A DNA stretch of 64,000 nt, from contig NC_063022.1 in the NCBI RefSeq assembly GCF_020509005.1, positions 744,001 to 808,000 on the forward strand. The letters run 5' to 3'. Positions within the stretch are counted from its first letter, which is position 1; each line of letters starts with the position of its first letter. Both the position numbers and the translations under genes were made by a program. Shown here one piece after another: positions 11,227 through 23,885 of this stretch. Below the pieces are notes generated by a model that saw only the letters and a list, made by a program, of their open reading frames with translations, was not told the DNA's origin and ran no database searches. The stretch comes from Fulvia fulva. Taxonomy: Eukaryota; Ascomycota; Dothideomycetes; Mycosphaerellales; Mycosphaerellaceae.

Positions 11227-13851
11227 TTACATTACAACCTGTGAGGAACGTTAGTAAGTCGCGACACATGTCATCAGGTCAGGAGCACTTACACAATCCT
11301 TCTCCGCGGGCCCTGCAGGTACACCCATCTCTTCGAACGTCTTTGGTCCTTTGCCTGGCGGTCTTGCTGCGGTGACCTGTGCCGCTGTCGATGGCTTGGG
11401 TGCCGACTCTTTCGCGGGAGGCTTATAAGCACTCCCCTCGGGAGGCTTAGGGCCACTCCCACTGGGTGTCGGTCTCCTTTGATCTGGCGGAGGTTGTGAC
11501 TCCGGCCTCGATGCGTTCCCTTGTGTCGGGTTGTTGAAGTTCGGCATACTGTGATTCGACTGAAGATTCTGGTACTGCGGTAGTGCTTGGTCCTGGCCGC
11601 GGTTGTATCGATCGCCTCGGCTACCTCTGCGTTCTCGTCGTTCTCGCCATGTTGGGTCTTGTGGCACTTCTGCCTTGCCAGAGTGCGGTGCTGCGAAGCC
11701 AATGTCAACGCCAGGAGCGCCTGCAGGAGCAGTAGGTGCATGTTGAGGTTGGCCTGGTCCGGGAGGCGCTGGTCCAGTGCTGTGCGGCCGACCGTTCTGC
11801 ATTCCAGCCGGGCCTGAAGCCACACGATCTGACATACCAGGCCTAGTACGAGGATCATGCGGATGCAGTGGTGGACCACCTTGAGCATAGCCGGCGGAGC
11901 CTTGTCCGTAAGCTGGCGCCGACGTCTGCCGCTGTTCATACGGGCGTGCTGTCTGTGGCCGAAGCCCACCTCCCAACGGTGCTGGCGCGAGTCGTCCGGG
12001 ATATGGTTGTTGCCTCGTGGGTACGGACGCAGTAGAGTTTGGTCGGAAGTTCGGGTCGCCATGATGATCACTTCTTATGCCGAAAGCAGATGTAGGACGA
12101 TCTGCGTTGATTGTAGTGGCAGGTCTTGGGCCTTGTGGTCCTCCCGGGTTGAAGAAGCCACCAGCTGGGCCAGTGCCCACTTGAGGCGAGGTGTGTGCAC
12201 CCGGAGGAGGGCCATCACTCATTGGATAGGGCGCAACAGAGGTGGGCCTTGCATCAAGTGCTGGTAGATGTCCAATCTGTGGAGGGCCGTTGTCTTCAGG
12301 ATATGGAGTTCTGCTGGAGTTTCTAGAAGGCTGCACTGCACCATAGCCATCGCCATAAGGTGCGCCAGATGCACTCTCCTCGATCGTGCCCACCGAAGGT
12401 TGCTGTCTTTGGAACCTCGTCGGTCGTTGTCCCCGCATTGAACCGTGCTGTAATTTGATCCTGTTGATCGCAGTCTTCTCGTGGTCTGTCCTTGTGAGCA
12501 CCTGTTTCCTGGATAAGCCTTCAAGGCGGTTCTTGGCATCGCTGTTGCCGTGCTTGGCCGCTTTCTGATACCACTCTTCCGCCTTTTCGAGATCCACGGG
12601 CACGTGCATGCCGATCTCGTTGAAGTAGCCGAGAGCGAATTCTGCCGTAGGAAGAGCTCCAGATGCTGCTCGTTCGGCGTATGTGTATGCTAGCTCTTCA
12701 TTCTTTGGAAAGAGACCTTCTGAGCCGACCAGGAACCATTTGCTGAGTGCCATGTCCGCATCAGATTCTCCCTGCTTCGATGCCAATGCGTTGTAGTGTA
12801 TTGAAAGTGCCGGACTGAATTCGCAACCCATTGACCCAAGCTCGTATGCTGATCCCATCTTAACCTGTGCTTTGGCAAACTTCATGTAAGCGGCCTTTTC
12901 AATGTACTGTTTCGCCAGCTGCTCATTAAGCTCCAGATACTGCTCCGGAACAACGACCTGTGGTAGCTCTCTTGCGAGCAGCATCCCATAAACATACGCG
13001 CCCTGTGCTGCGTTCTCGTCCGCTCCCTCCGCAGACTTTCTGATCAGCTCAATGCCTTTCGTGTAATCCTGTTGTTGGCCGTGCTGTCCTCGTATTGTCA
13101 TCATTCCAAGTCTGTAGCAAGACGCAGCGTCCCCTGCATCGACACCTCTGTGATAGTGCCGTAGTGCTTTGGCCGGGTCATTGTATCCTTCGTATAACAT
13201 GCCGATCCTGTACTCGGCTCGAACGTAGCCTCTGTCGGCAGCTCTCGAATAGCACCTGAACGCCTCCTTCTTATCCTCCCGCTGACCGTACCTGCCCCAC
13301 TCCAGCCACATGCCTCGAAGAAACTCTGCCCGCGGGTGATGCTGGTCTGCTAGGAATGTGACAATGTTCATGGCATCCGATTTGAGCTGGTGCTCTATCC
13401 TCGGCGTCGCTGCTCGCGCCTGCTGTGGCTTGAGCGCCGCCAACCGTTCTGCCTCTACTGCGCATATTGCAACATGTGTCAGAGCATCCTGTGCCCACGC
13501 TAGTTGCATCTCCGGGTCGTTCGAGTTGAGCACAGGCAGGCGCGCATTCTCGAGTCGCGCTTCGAGCTCATCATCGGAGGGAGGAACGTTCGGCGGCGGG
13601 TTCTGCAGCTTGGGAAAGGGCGATAGGTGCGGTGTGTTGGCTTCGGGCGGGCTCACGTACGACGATCGCGACTGCCCGTTCAGGTCCATGTGCTGAAGGC
13701 CCCCAGCGATCTGGTTCGACATGTCCGGGTTGATCCTCTGCGGTTCGGGGGCCATCAGCGGCGGACTGGCCACTGGCATGTAGTAGTCATCGTCGAAGCC
13801 GCCGGGCACAAAGGTCGAGCTCATGGCGGGTGGGTGGCCGTAATTCGCCAT
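11227..13851 (-). CDS. SKT5: Skt5/Chs4-type chitin synthase activator (Sel1 repeats, CAAX tail)
   Basis: The 856-residue product has a disordered Pro-rich N-terminus, then Sel1-type repeats over about residues 170-450, then a long disordered Pro/Gly/Gln-rich tail. Readable repeats include AEFLRGMWLEWGRYGQREDK and AEYRIGMLYEGYNDPAKALR. This is the layout of yeast Skt5/Chs4, which recruits and activates chitin synthase III at the plasma membrane. The first exon runs 13851-11293. Read on, it would end in a meaningless tail, but a 54-nt intron (11239-11292, GTAAGT donor, ACTAAC branch, CACAG acceptor) joins it to a 12-nt exon coding V-V-M-stop. The true C-terminus is therefore Asp-CVVM, a CAAX farnesylation box as in yeast Skt5. 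Confidence 0.9.
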
Positions 13852-14965
13852 TTTCGCAGGGAAGCCGGGCAGCGCCTAGATGTGCATCGGCATATGAGTG
13901 ACTGGTGGAGCACTCCTTGTATGTCTTCCTGCACAGGCGATCGTCTAGCTGCAAGCTGCGGCTGGTCTTCAAGTTCGTCGGACGATGTCTGCAAACGGCA
14001 GTGTGTCAACCATAGTCTTGGTGCGAGTGCCCGACGCTGCCTTCTCGGTGCGGTGGTGGTAGTGGTGGATGTCGCGGCGCAAGTACGAGCGACATGTGGT
14101 AGTGGATGCGATTAATCACAGGCCATCTCGAATGCACGCAGGATCCATGTTTGGAGCCTTGCGCTGGCCATGCACGTCCCTTGACGAATCCGATGACGAC
14201 TCACCTCTGATTCTGGCAAGAATGCCAACGCTCCCTCTAATCGCTCGTCCTCAGGCCTCCTATTCGAAAATATCGGGAGATGTGCACGGATAACTCGGTG
14301 CGATGTGCCTCTCACATGTGTCGCGAGTAGGAAAAGGCCTCATGCAAGCGCATCGGGCTGGAGATTGTTGTTTTGTTGTCGCAGGATTGGGGCTGGCGAG
14401 CAAGTCTCGAAACACAGCCCCCATCTGCTCCCAGAACAGAAACACCACAAGACACTAGTCGCACATCTGTACCATCATGCCTGTCATCTACGGCACTGCG
14501 GAAAGGCTTGATCCGATGGTTCGCCAATCTCCAGCTACTCCAGCGAGCTGATGGTGGCTGCACGAACGCAGGTACCGCTTACTTACAGCTGCTCTGCCAT
14601 GGCACTCTCTCCATCCTGCCACCACGTGGACGGTGGTCAGACGGCATGTCGTTCGTAGGCAGTGTACGGGCCTTCTGCTGTGCCTCGCACGTTGCAGGCA
14701 GCGACTATTGACAGCTGATCCGTACGACATCACGTCATGTGTATTGTCGCAGCAAACGAGAGAACGAAGCACAGGATCACGTTCCATGGAGCAGACGAGA
14801 GACAGGCTACTGAAGCTGACAGCATGGGCAGGTGCCACGTTCTGAGCATAGCATGCTCTAACATCGAGCTTGTGCAAACTCAAGACTAACCCCAAGCTAT
14901 TGAGATACGACCATACGAGTGAGATTTCTCCTCCGGAACGACGAATACGCCAGCGCTCGGTACAA
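13852..14965. other. intergenic, no gene seen
   Basis: About 1.1 kb lies upstream of the SKT5-like gene and downstream of the hydrolase gene. Open frames are present on both strands, but none has domain motifs or plausible exon structure. The size fits a long promoter and 5' leader for the SKT5-like gene. Confidence 0.5.
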
Positions 14966-15828
14966 TCATGCATTGGCGACCTTGAATGCAAAGGCCGCAA
15001 TCTCCTTCGCAACCTGCTCCGGAGCCTCGATACAATGCCAATGGCCAACGCCCTTCAACACCTTCAACTCCTTTTGCTGGCTGCCGAGGTGTGAGTGGAT
15101 ATACTGACAGCCCTCCATCGGTGCAGACTTGTCCTCGTCACCGGCGAGGATTAATGCTGGTGCCTTGATTAGTTCGAAGCCAGCATCCTTCATGTTCACG
15201 ATGACCTCGCAATGCGAGGCGTACGCCTTCGGATCCTGGTTCGTGATGAGCTCTCTGATGAATGCCCTGTGCAGCGGTGTTGACTTGGCGTTCGTAGCGG
15301 CTTGCGGGACAGAGTTCGCAAGAGGATCCATGCCATCTGATTTATCGTCAGCGAAGGCACGGAGGGAACTCGAGTATACTACTCGCCTTTGGTCACAGTT
15401 TCGATCCTGGATTGGAAGACTGCAGGATTGACACTCGATGGGTTCACTGGACCAATGCCAACCACTCCCGCCACACGATCCGGATACTTTGCTGCGATCG
15501 TGAAAGCCATCGGACCTCCCATGGAATGACCGGCGATGATCGCTTTCCGAATGTTGACATGATCCATCATTGCAACCACATCATCTGCCAATTGCTCCAG
15601 AGTGAGCTTCTCGCCCTGCGACTTTGACTGGGCAGCACCGTATGTGCTGAGTGCTAAACAGTGATGACCTTGGAGCTCCGGCTGACCAATCACTGGGACG
15701 TAGTAGTTCTGAGAAGAGCCAAGGCCGTGGATCATCACAATCGGTAAGTGATTGTCGATAATAGTGGCGCCTTGCTGCTTGGTGTCCATGTAGTGGATCC
15801 GGTGGCCATTAACGGTCGCGAACGGCAT
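14966..15828 (-). CDS. alpha/beta hydrolase, 3-oxoadipate enol-lactonase-like
   Basis: Two exons (15828-15387 and 15336-14966) give 270 residues. Hydrolase landmarks are present in order: oxyanion-loop HGLGSSQNY, nucleophile elbow GHSMGG, acid region LILAGDEDKSAP, and the catalytic His in GVGHWHCIEAP. Length and motif spacing match small cofactor-free hydrolases of the enol-lactonase type; the substrate is unknown. The intron (15337-15386, 50 nt) begins GCGAGT rather than GT. Only this GC donor keeps the frame, joining ETVTK to DGMDPLANSVP; the nearby GT sites give stops or the wrong phase. It shares a 530-bp divergent spacer with the sulfotransferase-like gene. Confidence 0.85.
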
Positions 15829-16358
15829 TTTGAGTCTGACAAACCTGCCGAGACTTCGGTTGGTAGCGTTCAGAGGCTTGTAAGAGAGGGATGCTTTGGT
15901 GTTTGCTCATACTACAAACATCGAATGTTGGAGGTACGTTCGAGCAATATGGAAAGAGTGATCGGACCGAGACCCGAACTGCTGACGTAACACAGCAGAT
16001 CCGACCCGAAGATGCCGATGAAAGAACGACCAGGCTCACTCCTAAACATCTTCGTCTCCTTGAGGCTCCGGCGATGCTATGCACCTGTCGACATTGAAAC
16101 GGGGAGGATCTCGACTACCATAATGATAAGCTTCGACCAACATACATACACATTACAGTAAGCCCACGCGCCATATCACACTAGAAGCGGAGGATCAGCC
16201 GCAGCTGTAGGGCATAAGGTTTGCCACGAGATCAGCTTCTGGTATGACGAGGATTCTTCTGCAAGCCTATAGAGGCGGCAAGACGCGTCGAAAGCATCCT
16301 GGAAGTGGAAGCTAATGTCGACTTTCACCCTATCCTTGATACCATATCGCCTTCAACC
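15829..16358. promoter_or_regulatory. divergent promoter region between hydrolase and sulfotransferase-like gene
   Basis: The spacer lies between two start codons facing away from each other, so it should hold both promoters. No coding signal or clear operator was found. Confidence 0.4.
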
Positions 16359-17469
16359 ATGTCGACCAATGGAGATGTCAGCAGAACACCCACCCGCGTC
16401 TTTGTCTTCGATACCATGCGGACGAGATCGTTTCTGTTCATGAGATACTTCTCTACTAATCCAAAACTCCACCCGCAGCTGTTCACATTCATACACGCAT
16501 CATGGCTTGGTTCAGAGAACTGGTGGCAGCACTGCCGACCGTGTGGCATGGCTCGTTACGAGGGCCTCACAAACTTCATGGGACCAGACACGATAAAAAG
16601 CTCCCAAAAAGCCTACGAAGACTTCGTGCACGAATCAGAGAAGCAGGTAGGATAATGCCCTGTAAATCGTTTCCGCAAGCTGCTCACCAAAACACCAGGG
16701 CCGCACCTCCTTCGCCAAAGAACACATCTTCAACGTCCTCAAAACCGACCCCCTCTTCAACCTCCTCCGCAACCCCAACTCCACACTTTCCGGAACAGAA
16801 AACCCAACCCACATCCCCACGCCCCTCTTCAACACCCTAACCCCCATCTTCATAATCCGCCACCCGATCCTCAAACTCTCCTCAACATACCGCGACGTCG
16901 TCGCCATGTCCACATTACGCCACGATGATGAAGACGCTGACATCATTATGTCTTACAAGTTTCTCCGCTGCCTCTTTGATCTCTTCCGAGAGCGGGGGCA
17001 GGAGCCGATTGTGGTGGATGCGGAGGATACTCTCTGGCGGGCTAAGGAGATGACGACGAATGTTTGTGCGAGGATTGGACTGGAGGTGGGGGAGGTGAGG
17101 GAGACGTGGAAGAAGGTGGAGGACGGGGAGAGGACGGGGAATGCGATGATTAGGGAGTGGTTGGGGACTATGTATGAAAGTGAGGGGATTGAGAGGCCGG
17201 ATGTGAGGGTGAATTATTCAAGATTTGTCCAACGATGTGGATCCATGACTGATATTCGGATTAGCCGCAGATTCCTGACATCAACACCGCCTATGCGAGT
17301 TGGCAGAAGGCTTACGGCGACGAGGTGAGTTTTGCACACTTACAACGTCAATATTGGTGGATATGCTCGGAGCAGTGGACTGACCTTCACACAGGCAGCG
17401 GATAAGTTGAGGCTGTGGTATGATCAGGCCATGACCCATTACGAGTATATGGTAAAGTTCAAGGCTTGA
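16359..17469 (+). CDS. sulfotransferase-like P-loop protein
   Basis: Four exons (16359-16646, 16699-17208, 17271-17324, 17395-17469) join in phase 0 throughout and give 308 residues. The N-terminal block TRVFVFDTMRTRSFLFMRYF resembles the 5'-phosphosulfate-binding loop of fungal sulfotransferase-like P-loop proteins. FIIRHPILKLSSTYRD matches the 3'-phosphate-binding block (R-H-P ... S-x-Y-R). The protein ends in a helical segment, LRLWYDQAMTHYEYM. Members of this fungal family are mostly uncharacterised, so PAPS-dependent sulfation is only a possibility. The loop has MRT-R-S where typical members show PR-S/T, a mild departure. The start is the second in-frame ATG; an upstream ATG at 16305 would add 18 residues. 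Confidence 0.75.
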
Positions 17470-17926
17470 TATCCGTTGGGTTGGTGCTTGTTTTGAGGCG
17501 CTGTGTTGGATGAAGCACATGAAGCAGAGCTTGAGCTTCGCCGCTTCGGAGCCCCTGTGGCATCCGCATAAAGTCGGTCAAGTGCAGATGAGGTCTGGAT
17601 TGTCTCGTGAGAGCCCTGCATAAGTTGCGCAGCTAGCTGCACTCGAGACATACTCCAATATCGCGGTGGACGCCTACAAAAACCTGTCTGAAAAGAAATG
17701 TGGTATCACAGCTTCGGTGGTGGTTGCGTGGGACAAGCCGCCTGTCCCAGCTGTGGCGGCGGTCCAGCTCGCGAATGTGCAGTAGCGTTGCATACCTCTC
17801 GGCTCGCCTCAGCTCTCAGCCTTTCAGCACCTCGATTGTCACAGCTTGGGTTGTTTGTCGCGAGAGCACTGAAAGACATGCAGAATGAGAATGTTTAACG
17901 AAAGCAGCACTTCCTAACCATCAAGC
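17470..17926. other. intergenic, no gene seen
   Basis: About 460 bp separates the sulfotransferase-like gene from the GTPase gene. It contains no supported gene and should hold the GTPase promoter. Confidence 0.45.
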
Positions 17927-20103
17927 ATGCCCGACGCCGAGACGGTCCTGTCTTGTGAAAGTAAATCCCAAGTCGTTCAGGAGTCTGTGGGTATGCACGA
18001 AGAGTACACCGGTGGATCGCGGTCTCAGTCTCCGCCTGTTGGGATTGTAGTCGATCGCAGCGAAGATGGGGACAGTTATGACTCGGACGCAGAACTGGAT
18101 ATCGTGATGACTACGGCATTACTAGGGAATGGGAAGAGGAAGCTGGCCGCCGGGGACCTGGCGGCGGCTGAAAGAGTGTTCCACAAATGCTCTGCCAGAC
18201 TTCCGAGCACTTTTGCGGACGTCTGCTTAGATGATCCGTCGGACACTCGGGCGATGACTCTAGACCATATCTTTCGAACCGATAGCATCCTGGACACACC
18301 GACAGATGGCACTTATCACATTGGAGTACCAACTCGCCTATCCTATGCGAAAGCAAAACTCGTTGGACACGATGTTCAAGAACCACCGGCACGAAACGTT
18401 TCACTCTTGAACACGATCGACCAGTTGCCGTCTTCTCTCGAGCACCACACACGCGACGTAGCATCTCAGCTGATCACTGACTGCCCAGAGACATTACCAG
18501 AACTTGATCATGTTGTAGGCAGCGCTTGCCAGGTAGACGGGGTTTCAATACCAGCCCCTTTGACGAGAAGGAATTCTTGGACCCAGGCCGACATTGATTA
18601 TGAGAAATTGTTAGGCACCGACAAGCGAGCTCCTCTCGAGTCCGACAATCTCTCGCGCAGTAGAGCCTCGGCACTGCAACCCCAAGCTACTGACGCTTGG
18701 GAGGAGAAGAAGATAGCGCAGCGGTCGTGGGCTCGTCGAAATGGCAAAAGAGTCTCTCGAGCATCCCGTGCTCGCCCTCTGCTTCCGGGACTCGATGCCA
18801 GCACAGCTCCTATCCCAAAACCGAGAGTCGCTGGTGTCAATCCTGAAGTGTCAACGGCCTCTGCTGGAGTTGAGCACGGGCTCTACGGTCAGCACGAAGC
18901 TGGCTCGACATGGGCCGCGCCCAAGAGCATGCTCTATGGCAGGTCTGCTGCAAGAATGTCAATAGATGAGTGGCAGGAAAAGGAATTCGCGAAGCGACTA
19001 AGGGCCCATACATGGGAGGTCGATGTGAGCGCCAACGTCTACCCTTCTTATGTGATCGATTCTGAGCCGGATTTCGCTAATGCGACCTACGCTGCGCCAT
19101 TTGCAGAGAACGAAAGGGAGCCCACTGGAAAGCATGATTCCGCATTGCTACTGGGAGGCGATCAGCAACATGGTCTCATGGACCACAAGATGCAAAGTAA
19201 GGCCGACTCTGAGCTCCCTAGCTTCAAGGACATGCGACCGGGAGAGTTCTCAACAATGCCCGATCGGAATCCTGATGGCGTACCAAGGCGTACACTGACC
19301 AGTGCGAGCGTTGTGTCTTATGCTACAACCATGTCCAGAGCCCGCTCAGCGGACTCTTCCACGACAATAAAGCCCAATAAGCGAGACAATGATCTGACCC
19401 CTACAGTCAGTGCGCCATCACGACCTCCAAAGCTCGTGCTCATTGGAGATGCACTGTGCGGGAAAACTGCAATCGCGAGGAGATTTGCGGACGGTGAATA
19501 CAATGAGTCCTGGGGTCAGATCGGCGCTTTCAACTACAACATGTCCGTCGAGACAGATCGTCCGGGCAAAACAATCGAAATCGATCTCTGGGACACTGCT
19601 GGACAAGAAGAGTTCTCTCCGGTGAGGCAACTGGCTTATGTCAAGCCGCAGTGCATTCTCATCTGTTTTGCTGTTGATTCGATCGATTCCTTCGATGACG
19701 CGATGCATGCCGTGAGTGCCAACTCTGTCTCGAAGATTTTGTAGCGATCGACTAACAGTACCTGCAGTGGACCGGGGAAGTGTTCGAATTCTGTCGAGAT
19801 GTACCGACCCTTCTTATCGGTTGCAAGACTGATCTCAGGCACCATGCAGGGTCCTTCCCACCGCCAGTATCGAGAGAGCAGGTGAGATGACCTTGGACAC
19901 CTTCTATCACCGACAGAAGCTGACATTGCCAGGGAACCAAACTCGCAGCTGAGATTGGAGCTGGGAAGTATCTGGAGTGCTCCGCAAAGGAGAACACCGG
20001 TGTCGTAGAGGTCTTCGAGGCTGTTATGCAGCTTGGCCTTGCACAGAAGACGAAGAAGACGACGAAGAGGAAGAGCATCTTCGGCTTGTTAGGCTCCTAC
20101 TGA
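17927..20103 (+). CDS. Rho-like GTPase with ~500-residue N-terminal extension
   Basis: Exons 17927-19711, 19768-19881 and 19933-20103 (introns of 56 and 51 nt, phase 0) give 689 residues. The first 500 residues are disordered and match nothing I know. The G domain then follows: P-loop GDALCGKT near residue 507, WDTAGQEE, and the Rho-type block WTGEVFEFCRDVPTLLIGCKTDLR holding the base-recognition motif, then CSAKEN. The order and the W-x-x-E-V segment point to the Rho subfamily. Two features are odd. The switch I region reads GQIGAFNYN where Rho proteins have P-T-V-F-E-N-Y, so the Mg-coordinating Thr is missing. The C-terminus is KRKSIFGLLGSY, basic but without a CAAX cysteine. It may be a constitutively odd or non-cycling GTPase, or a scaffold. 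Confidence 0.82.
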
Positions 20104-21424
20104 TCGATGCTGTACTCCGCGTAGCAAGAGAGTCTGTCTCCTGCTTTTGTTGTTCTTAGACTCACTTAGTGTTGTAACACACAGGGAAGATAGTCGAATT
20201 AGCCCGGTGATGCACTTGCCGTACATGTTGTTAGAGCTTGATCGTTTCGTGTCTGAATTGCACTGCAAAGGCACAAGGACATGTCCAGCGCCAGGCGTGG
20301 ACCGGAACACAAAGGTAAATGTCGACGCCAAGACCTGGCACATGCTCACAGATTGAAACTTCATACTCGTACATTCACTATCCCAAAGCGGACCTTGACA
20401 ACAAGCAAAAGAGTAAGGCGTTGCCAAAGACCAACAGAACTCAGTGCCATGGTCTTTTAAGAAGTAGGAGCTAGCTCACATGTGCAAAAAGAAAAGCTTT
20501 TGCATGGCTACATGCACTGGACAATTAGGTGATCGAAACCTAGACCTTCCGCAAGACACGAGTTCATGCAAAGCGGACGCGCTCTGGAGCGGATGTTAGT
20601 GCTGGAGCCGATGGTTCTATCGTTTCGACAACGTACACCACTGCGCCAATTGCCCGCATCATGATATGGCTCGCAGAGATGACACTCTGCACGATGATTG
20701 GCTGAGATTGCATGGGCGCCGGTCTGATCTCTCATATAGACTCAACCACATCAGTCAGCTCATACCGGGTTGAAGTCTGGAGTCGAAGTGTCGATCGGAG
20801 CCCAGGCAAGATGGATCTAGGCAATATCCTAAACAACTCGCGACGAATACGGCCACGAACATGCTCTGATGATCGAGAGAGATCTTCCGCAATTGAATGT
20901 TGCACTGATGTTCCGATGTTCTGCTGCAATTTTTGACTCGAAGCAGATCTCGGGGATCGCTTCCGAGGAGACCCGTAGATCGATCTTCTTGGGCAGAGCA
21001 CCAACCATTTGTCTGAAACAAGCAAGGCAACTTGACGATGACTTTCATTGTCAGGTGTTCTGTTGTAGGTCTTTGTGATGAATAACTTCTGTCAGGCTGT
21101 TCCTTGAACATGAGCTGAAGTGGTGTTCGGCTTGGCAGATCCTCCGAAGCGAGCGCTTCAGCCCACCATCTTCTATAGCATACAGCATCGCAGCTATGTC
21201 ATGCCAACCTGACCTCGTGGTGCGCTTCTTTGAAGCTGCCGATAATGGCGCGTAGATCGTTTGCACAGGTGAGCGATATACAGCAGCTGCATTGGCAACG
21301 ATTGGCATCATCACGGCAGCGACACCCCGCCGCGTCATGGTGCAGCTTTCCGTGAACAAAGAACTTCGCTGCAGCTAACACACTAACCATCAAAATGCGA
21401 ATATAGCCGGATCGGTTGACGACG
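20104..21424. other. intergenic, no gene seen
   Basis: About 1.3 kb lies between the GTPase gene and the channel gene. Several short frames exist on both strands, but none has recognisable domains or a splice pattern that extends it. Confidence 0.5.
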
Positions 21425-23830
21425 ATGGATGGAGATGGCGATACGGCGCCCACGTCACTCTCGCGAACGACAACACAACTGGAGGAACAACGACGGCCCA
21501 GCTCGATAGAAGCCAACGACCAACACAGCTTCACGTACGGTACAACACCACGCAACGACTCCAACGACGATGCCTCATCACAACATATCCGCATGGCATC
21601 GCCAGTACGGCCACGCTTACCTACACGCAACACCTTACGAGGGACCAGCGCCGCAAAGCTTCAAGAGGCATTGCGACTAGCTCGAGCACGAGAAGAGCAG
21701 GAAACATTGCTTGGCGAGAACGAAGAGGCAGACGATGATGGATGCTATCCTCCTAGGAAGAACTCCGATCCAACAGTGCCGAATCCGCACGCTGAGCTAC
21801 CGGTGTATACTACAATACACAAGATCAGACGGCTCATCATAGCCAGTCTTGGTAGGCGCAACAGCAATTGCATAAATGCTCTGTTATGCTAACGCATGCG
21901 GCCAGACGATCCATACAGCAACGAGCAATTGAAGAGTCCCAGAATGAACGTCGCCGTCGTCAGGCCGTTGATCGATCACTTATACGATGCAGACGATGTA
22001 TCTGTCGTCTTTTGCCTACTGGTCAATCGCGCACAGTTCCTGCGAGAACAGTCCTACCAGGCACACCACCAAACTGTCAACATTACCCGAGCCAACCTCT
22101 GCGAAATCGTTGCGAGTAGAATTCTGCGGCGATTCGACGAGGACCACGAAGGACGAATGGGTCTGCTGAAAGTGGCGCATGTCCTTGTCGCTGGCTTTGA
22201 GCCATTTCAGAACGCACCTCGAGACATCACCCGTGACCACCGGACCGACCTACATTGGACCGTCAAATGGAAGCTGGCACGACCGGAATACCAGCGAATG
22301 CTTACAGCACTGGAAGTCGCGATCGTGACAGAAGCAAAAATGTTCCTGTCTTCCTCGGCATGTCAAAAGATTGTTGAGAATGTGTATCGCGGCCGTATCA
22401 TCTATACGCCCACATCCTTCATCGACATCCTGCCAGACCACTACAAGAACCGCGGCATCACACTTTACGATCCTCGAAAGGCACCTTACCTCAACCAGTA
22501 TCGACTGATAGTACCCAGGACGAGAAGCTTGATCGAAACAGTGCAATTCGTGATACTTTTGGTGCTATACCTCGCACTGATGATCTCCACAGCAGAAGAA
22601 AAAGGACCGAGCCATCTCAGCTTCACTGCGTTGGAGTTCGTCTTCGTTGTCTACGCCATTGGCTGGAACGTGGATGAATTGGCGAGTATCACCGAACACG
22701 GCTGGACTGTGCATACCGAGAACCTGTGGTCATTCCTCGATCTTGCCTTCGTCTTAATATTCTGGACATACTTTGGCATTCGCATACACGCCCTTCGAGT
22801 CGGAGATCCAGAGTATAGCCTACTCGCAGAACAGATCCTATCACTAGGCGCACCGGTTCTCCTCCCGAGGCTGGCTTTCTGCCTCATGTCCGAGAATATG
22901 CTCTTCATCTCCCTCCGTGCCATGATGGCCGATTTCACCTTTCTCACTGTGCTCGCCTGCTGGTGCTTTGGGGGCTTCATCTTGGCTCTATCGTGGCTGT
23001 CCGAAGGTCAAGAAGGGTTCCTTAACCACACCGTCATCACAATCTGCAAATGGATGCTCTGGATCTGGTTCGGTCTTGACGGCACAGGCGTCCAGCGCTC
23101 GGTCGAAATGCACTGGTTTCTTGGACCTCTTTTGATGATCACCTTTGCGTTTCTGGGCAACACACTCTTCCTCACAATTTTAGTGGCGATGCTGAGCAAT
23201 ACTTACAACAACCTCTCTCGCAACGCCACAGCAGAGATCGAATTCCGTCGCGCAGTCTTGACATTCGAAGGCGTCAAGTCTGATGCGATCTTCGCATACA
23301 GGCCACCGCTCAACGTCATCGCCCTCATCGTCCTCTTACCACTAAAGTTCATCCTATCAGCCCGCTGGTTCCACAAAGTCAACATCACCGCCATCCGGAT
23401 CCTCAACTTCCCGATCCTCATCCTCATCACTCTATACGAGCGCCGCTACCTCTGGAAACGAGCTCGATTCCTCTCACCACCGAGAAAGCATACATGGCTC
23501 AGTATGTGGGAACGCTTTGGAGCGCATGGGGATCTTCAAGCTGTGTTTGACACGGATCCGCCGCAGAGTGTGCTGGATGAGATGGATGATGTGGATGATG
23601 TGTTTACGGAGTACGATGAGATGGACTTCGCGACAGCGGTGAGGACTAGACGGGGGAGTAGGGCGTTCAGTGATGCGAGTGGAGTGTTTGGGGGTGCTGG
23701 GATGAGTAGGAGTCGGAGTAGGATGAATGGGTTTAGACGGAGAGCGACGACGCAGGCTAGTTTGGGGACGATGGATGGGGGAGGGACTAGGGATGATGAT
23801 TTGCCGGAGCCGGAGGGGAATGGGGTTTGA
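21425..23830 (+). CDS. YVC1: Yvc1-type TRP-family vacuolar cation channel
   Basis: Exons 21425-21851 and 21906-23830 (54-nt intron with GCTAAC branch) join as ASL-DDPYSNEQL and give 783 residues. A cytosolic N-terminal domain of about 300 residues is followed by six to eight hydrophobic helices (for example FVILLVLYLALMI, FTFLTVLACWCFGGFILAL and LLMITFAFLGNTLFLTILVA), with a pore-like region CKWMLWIWFGLDGTG between the last two. The tail is acidic (DEMDDVDDVFTEYDEMDF), then basic and Ser-rich. This is the layout of yeast Yvc1, which releases Ca2+ from the vacuole. The acidic tail patch recalls the Asp cluster linked to Ca2+ activation in Yvc1. The ATG at 21425 is used; no earlier in-frame ATG was found. 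Confidence 0.87.
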
Positions 23831-23885
23831 TAGATGTGGTATAATACGACATGATATGGTGTGTGTGCTGTATCGTTGTATGGAA

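Noticed and set aside
14488..15048. 186-residue minus-strand frame overlapping the hydrolase 3' end
   Set aside because: It is a shifted frame overlapping the supported hydrolase exon and is rich in Arg/Ser/Cys without motifs.
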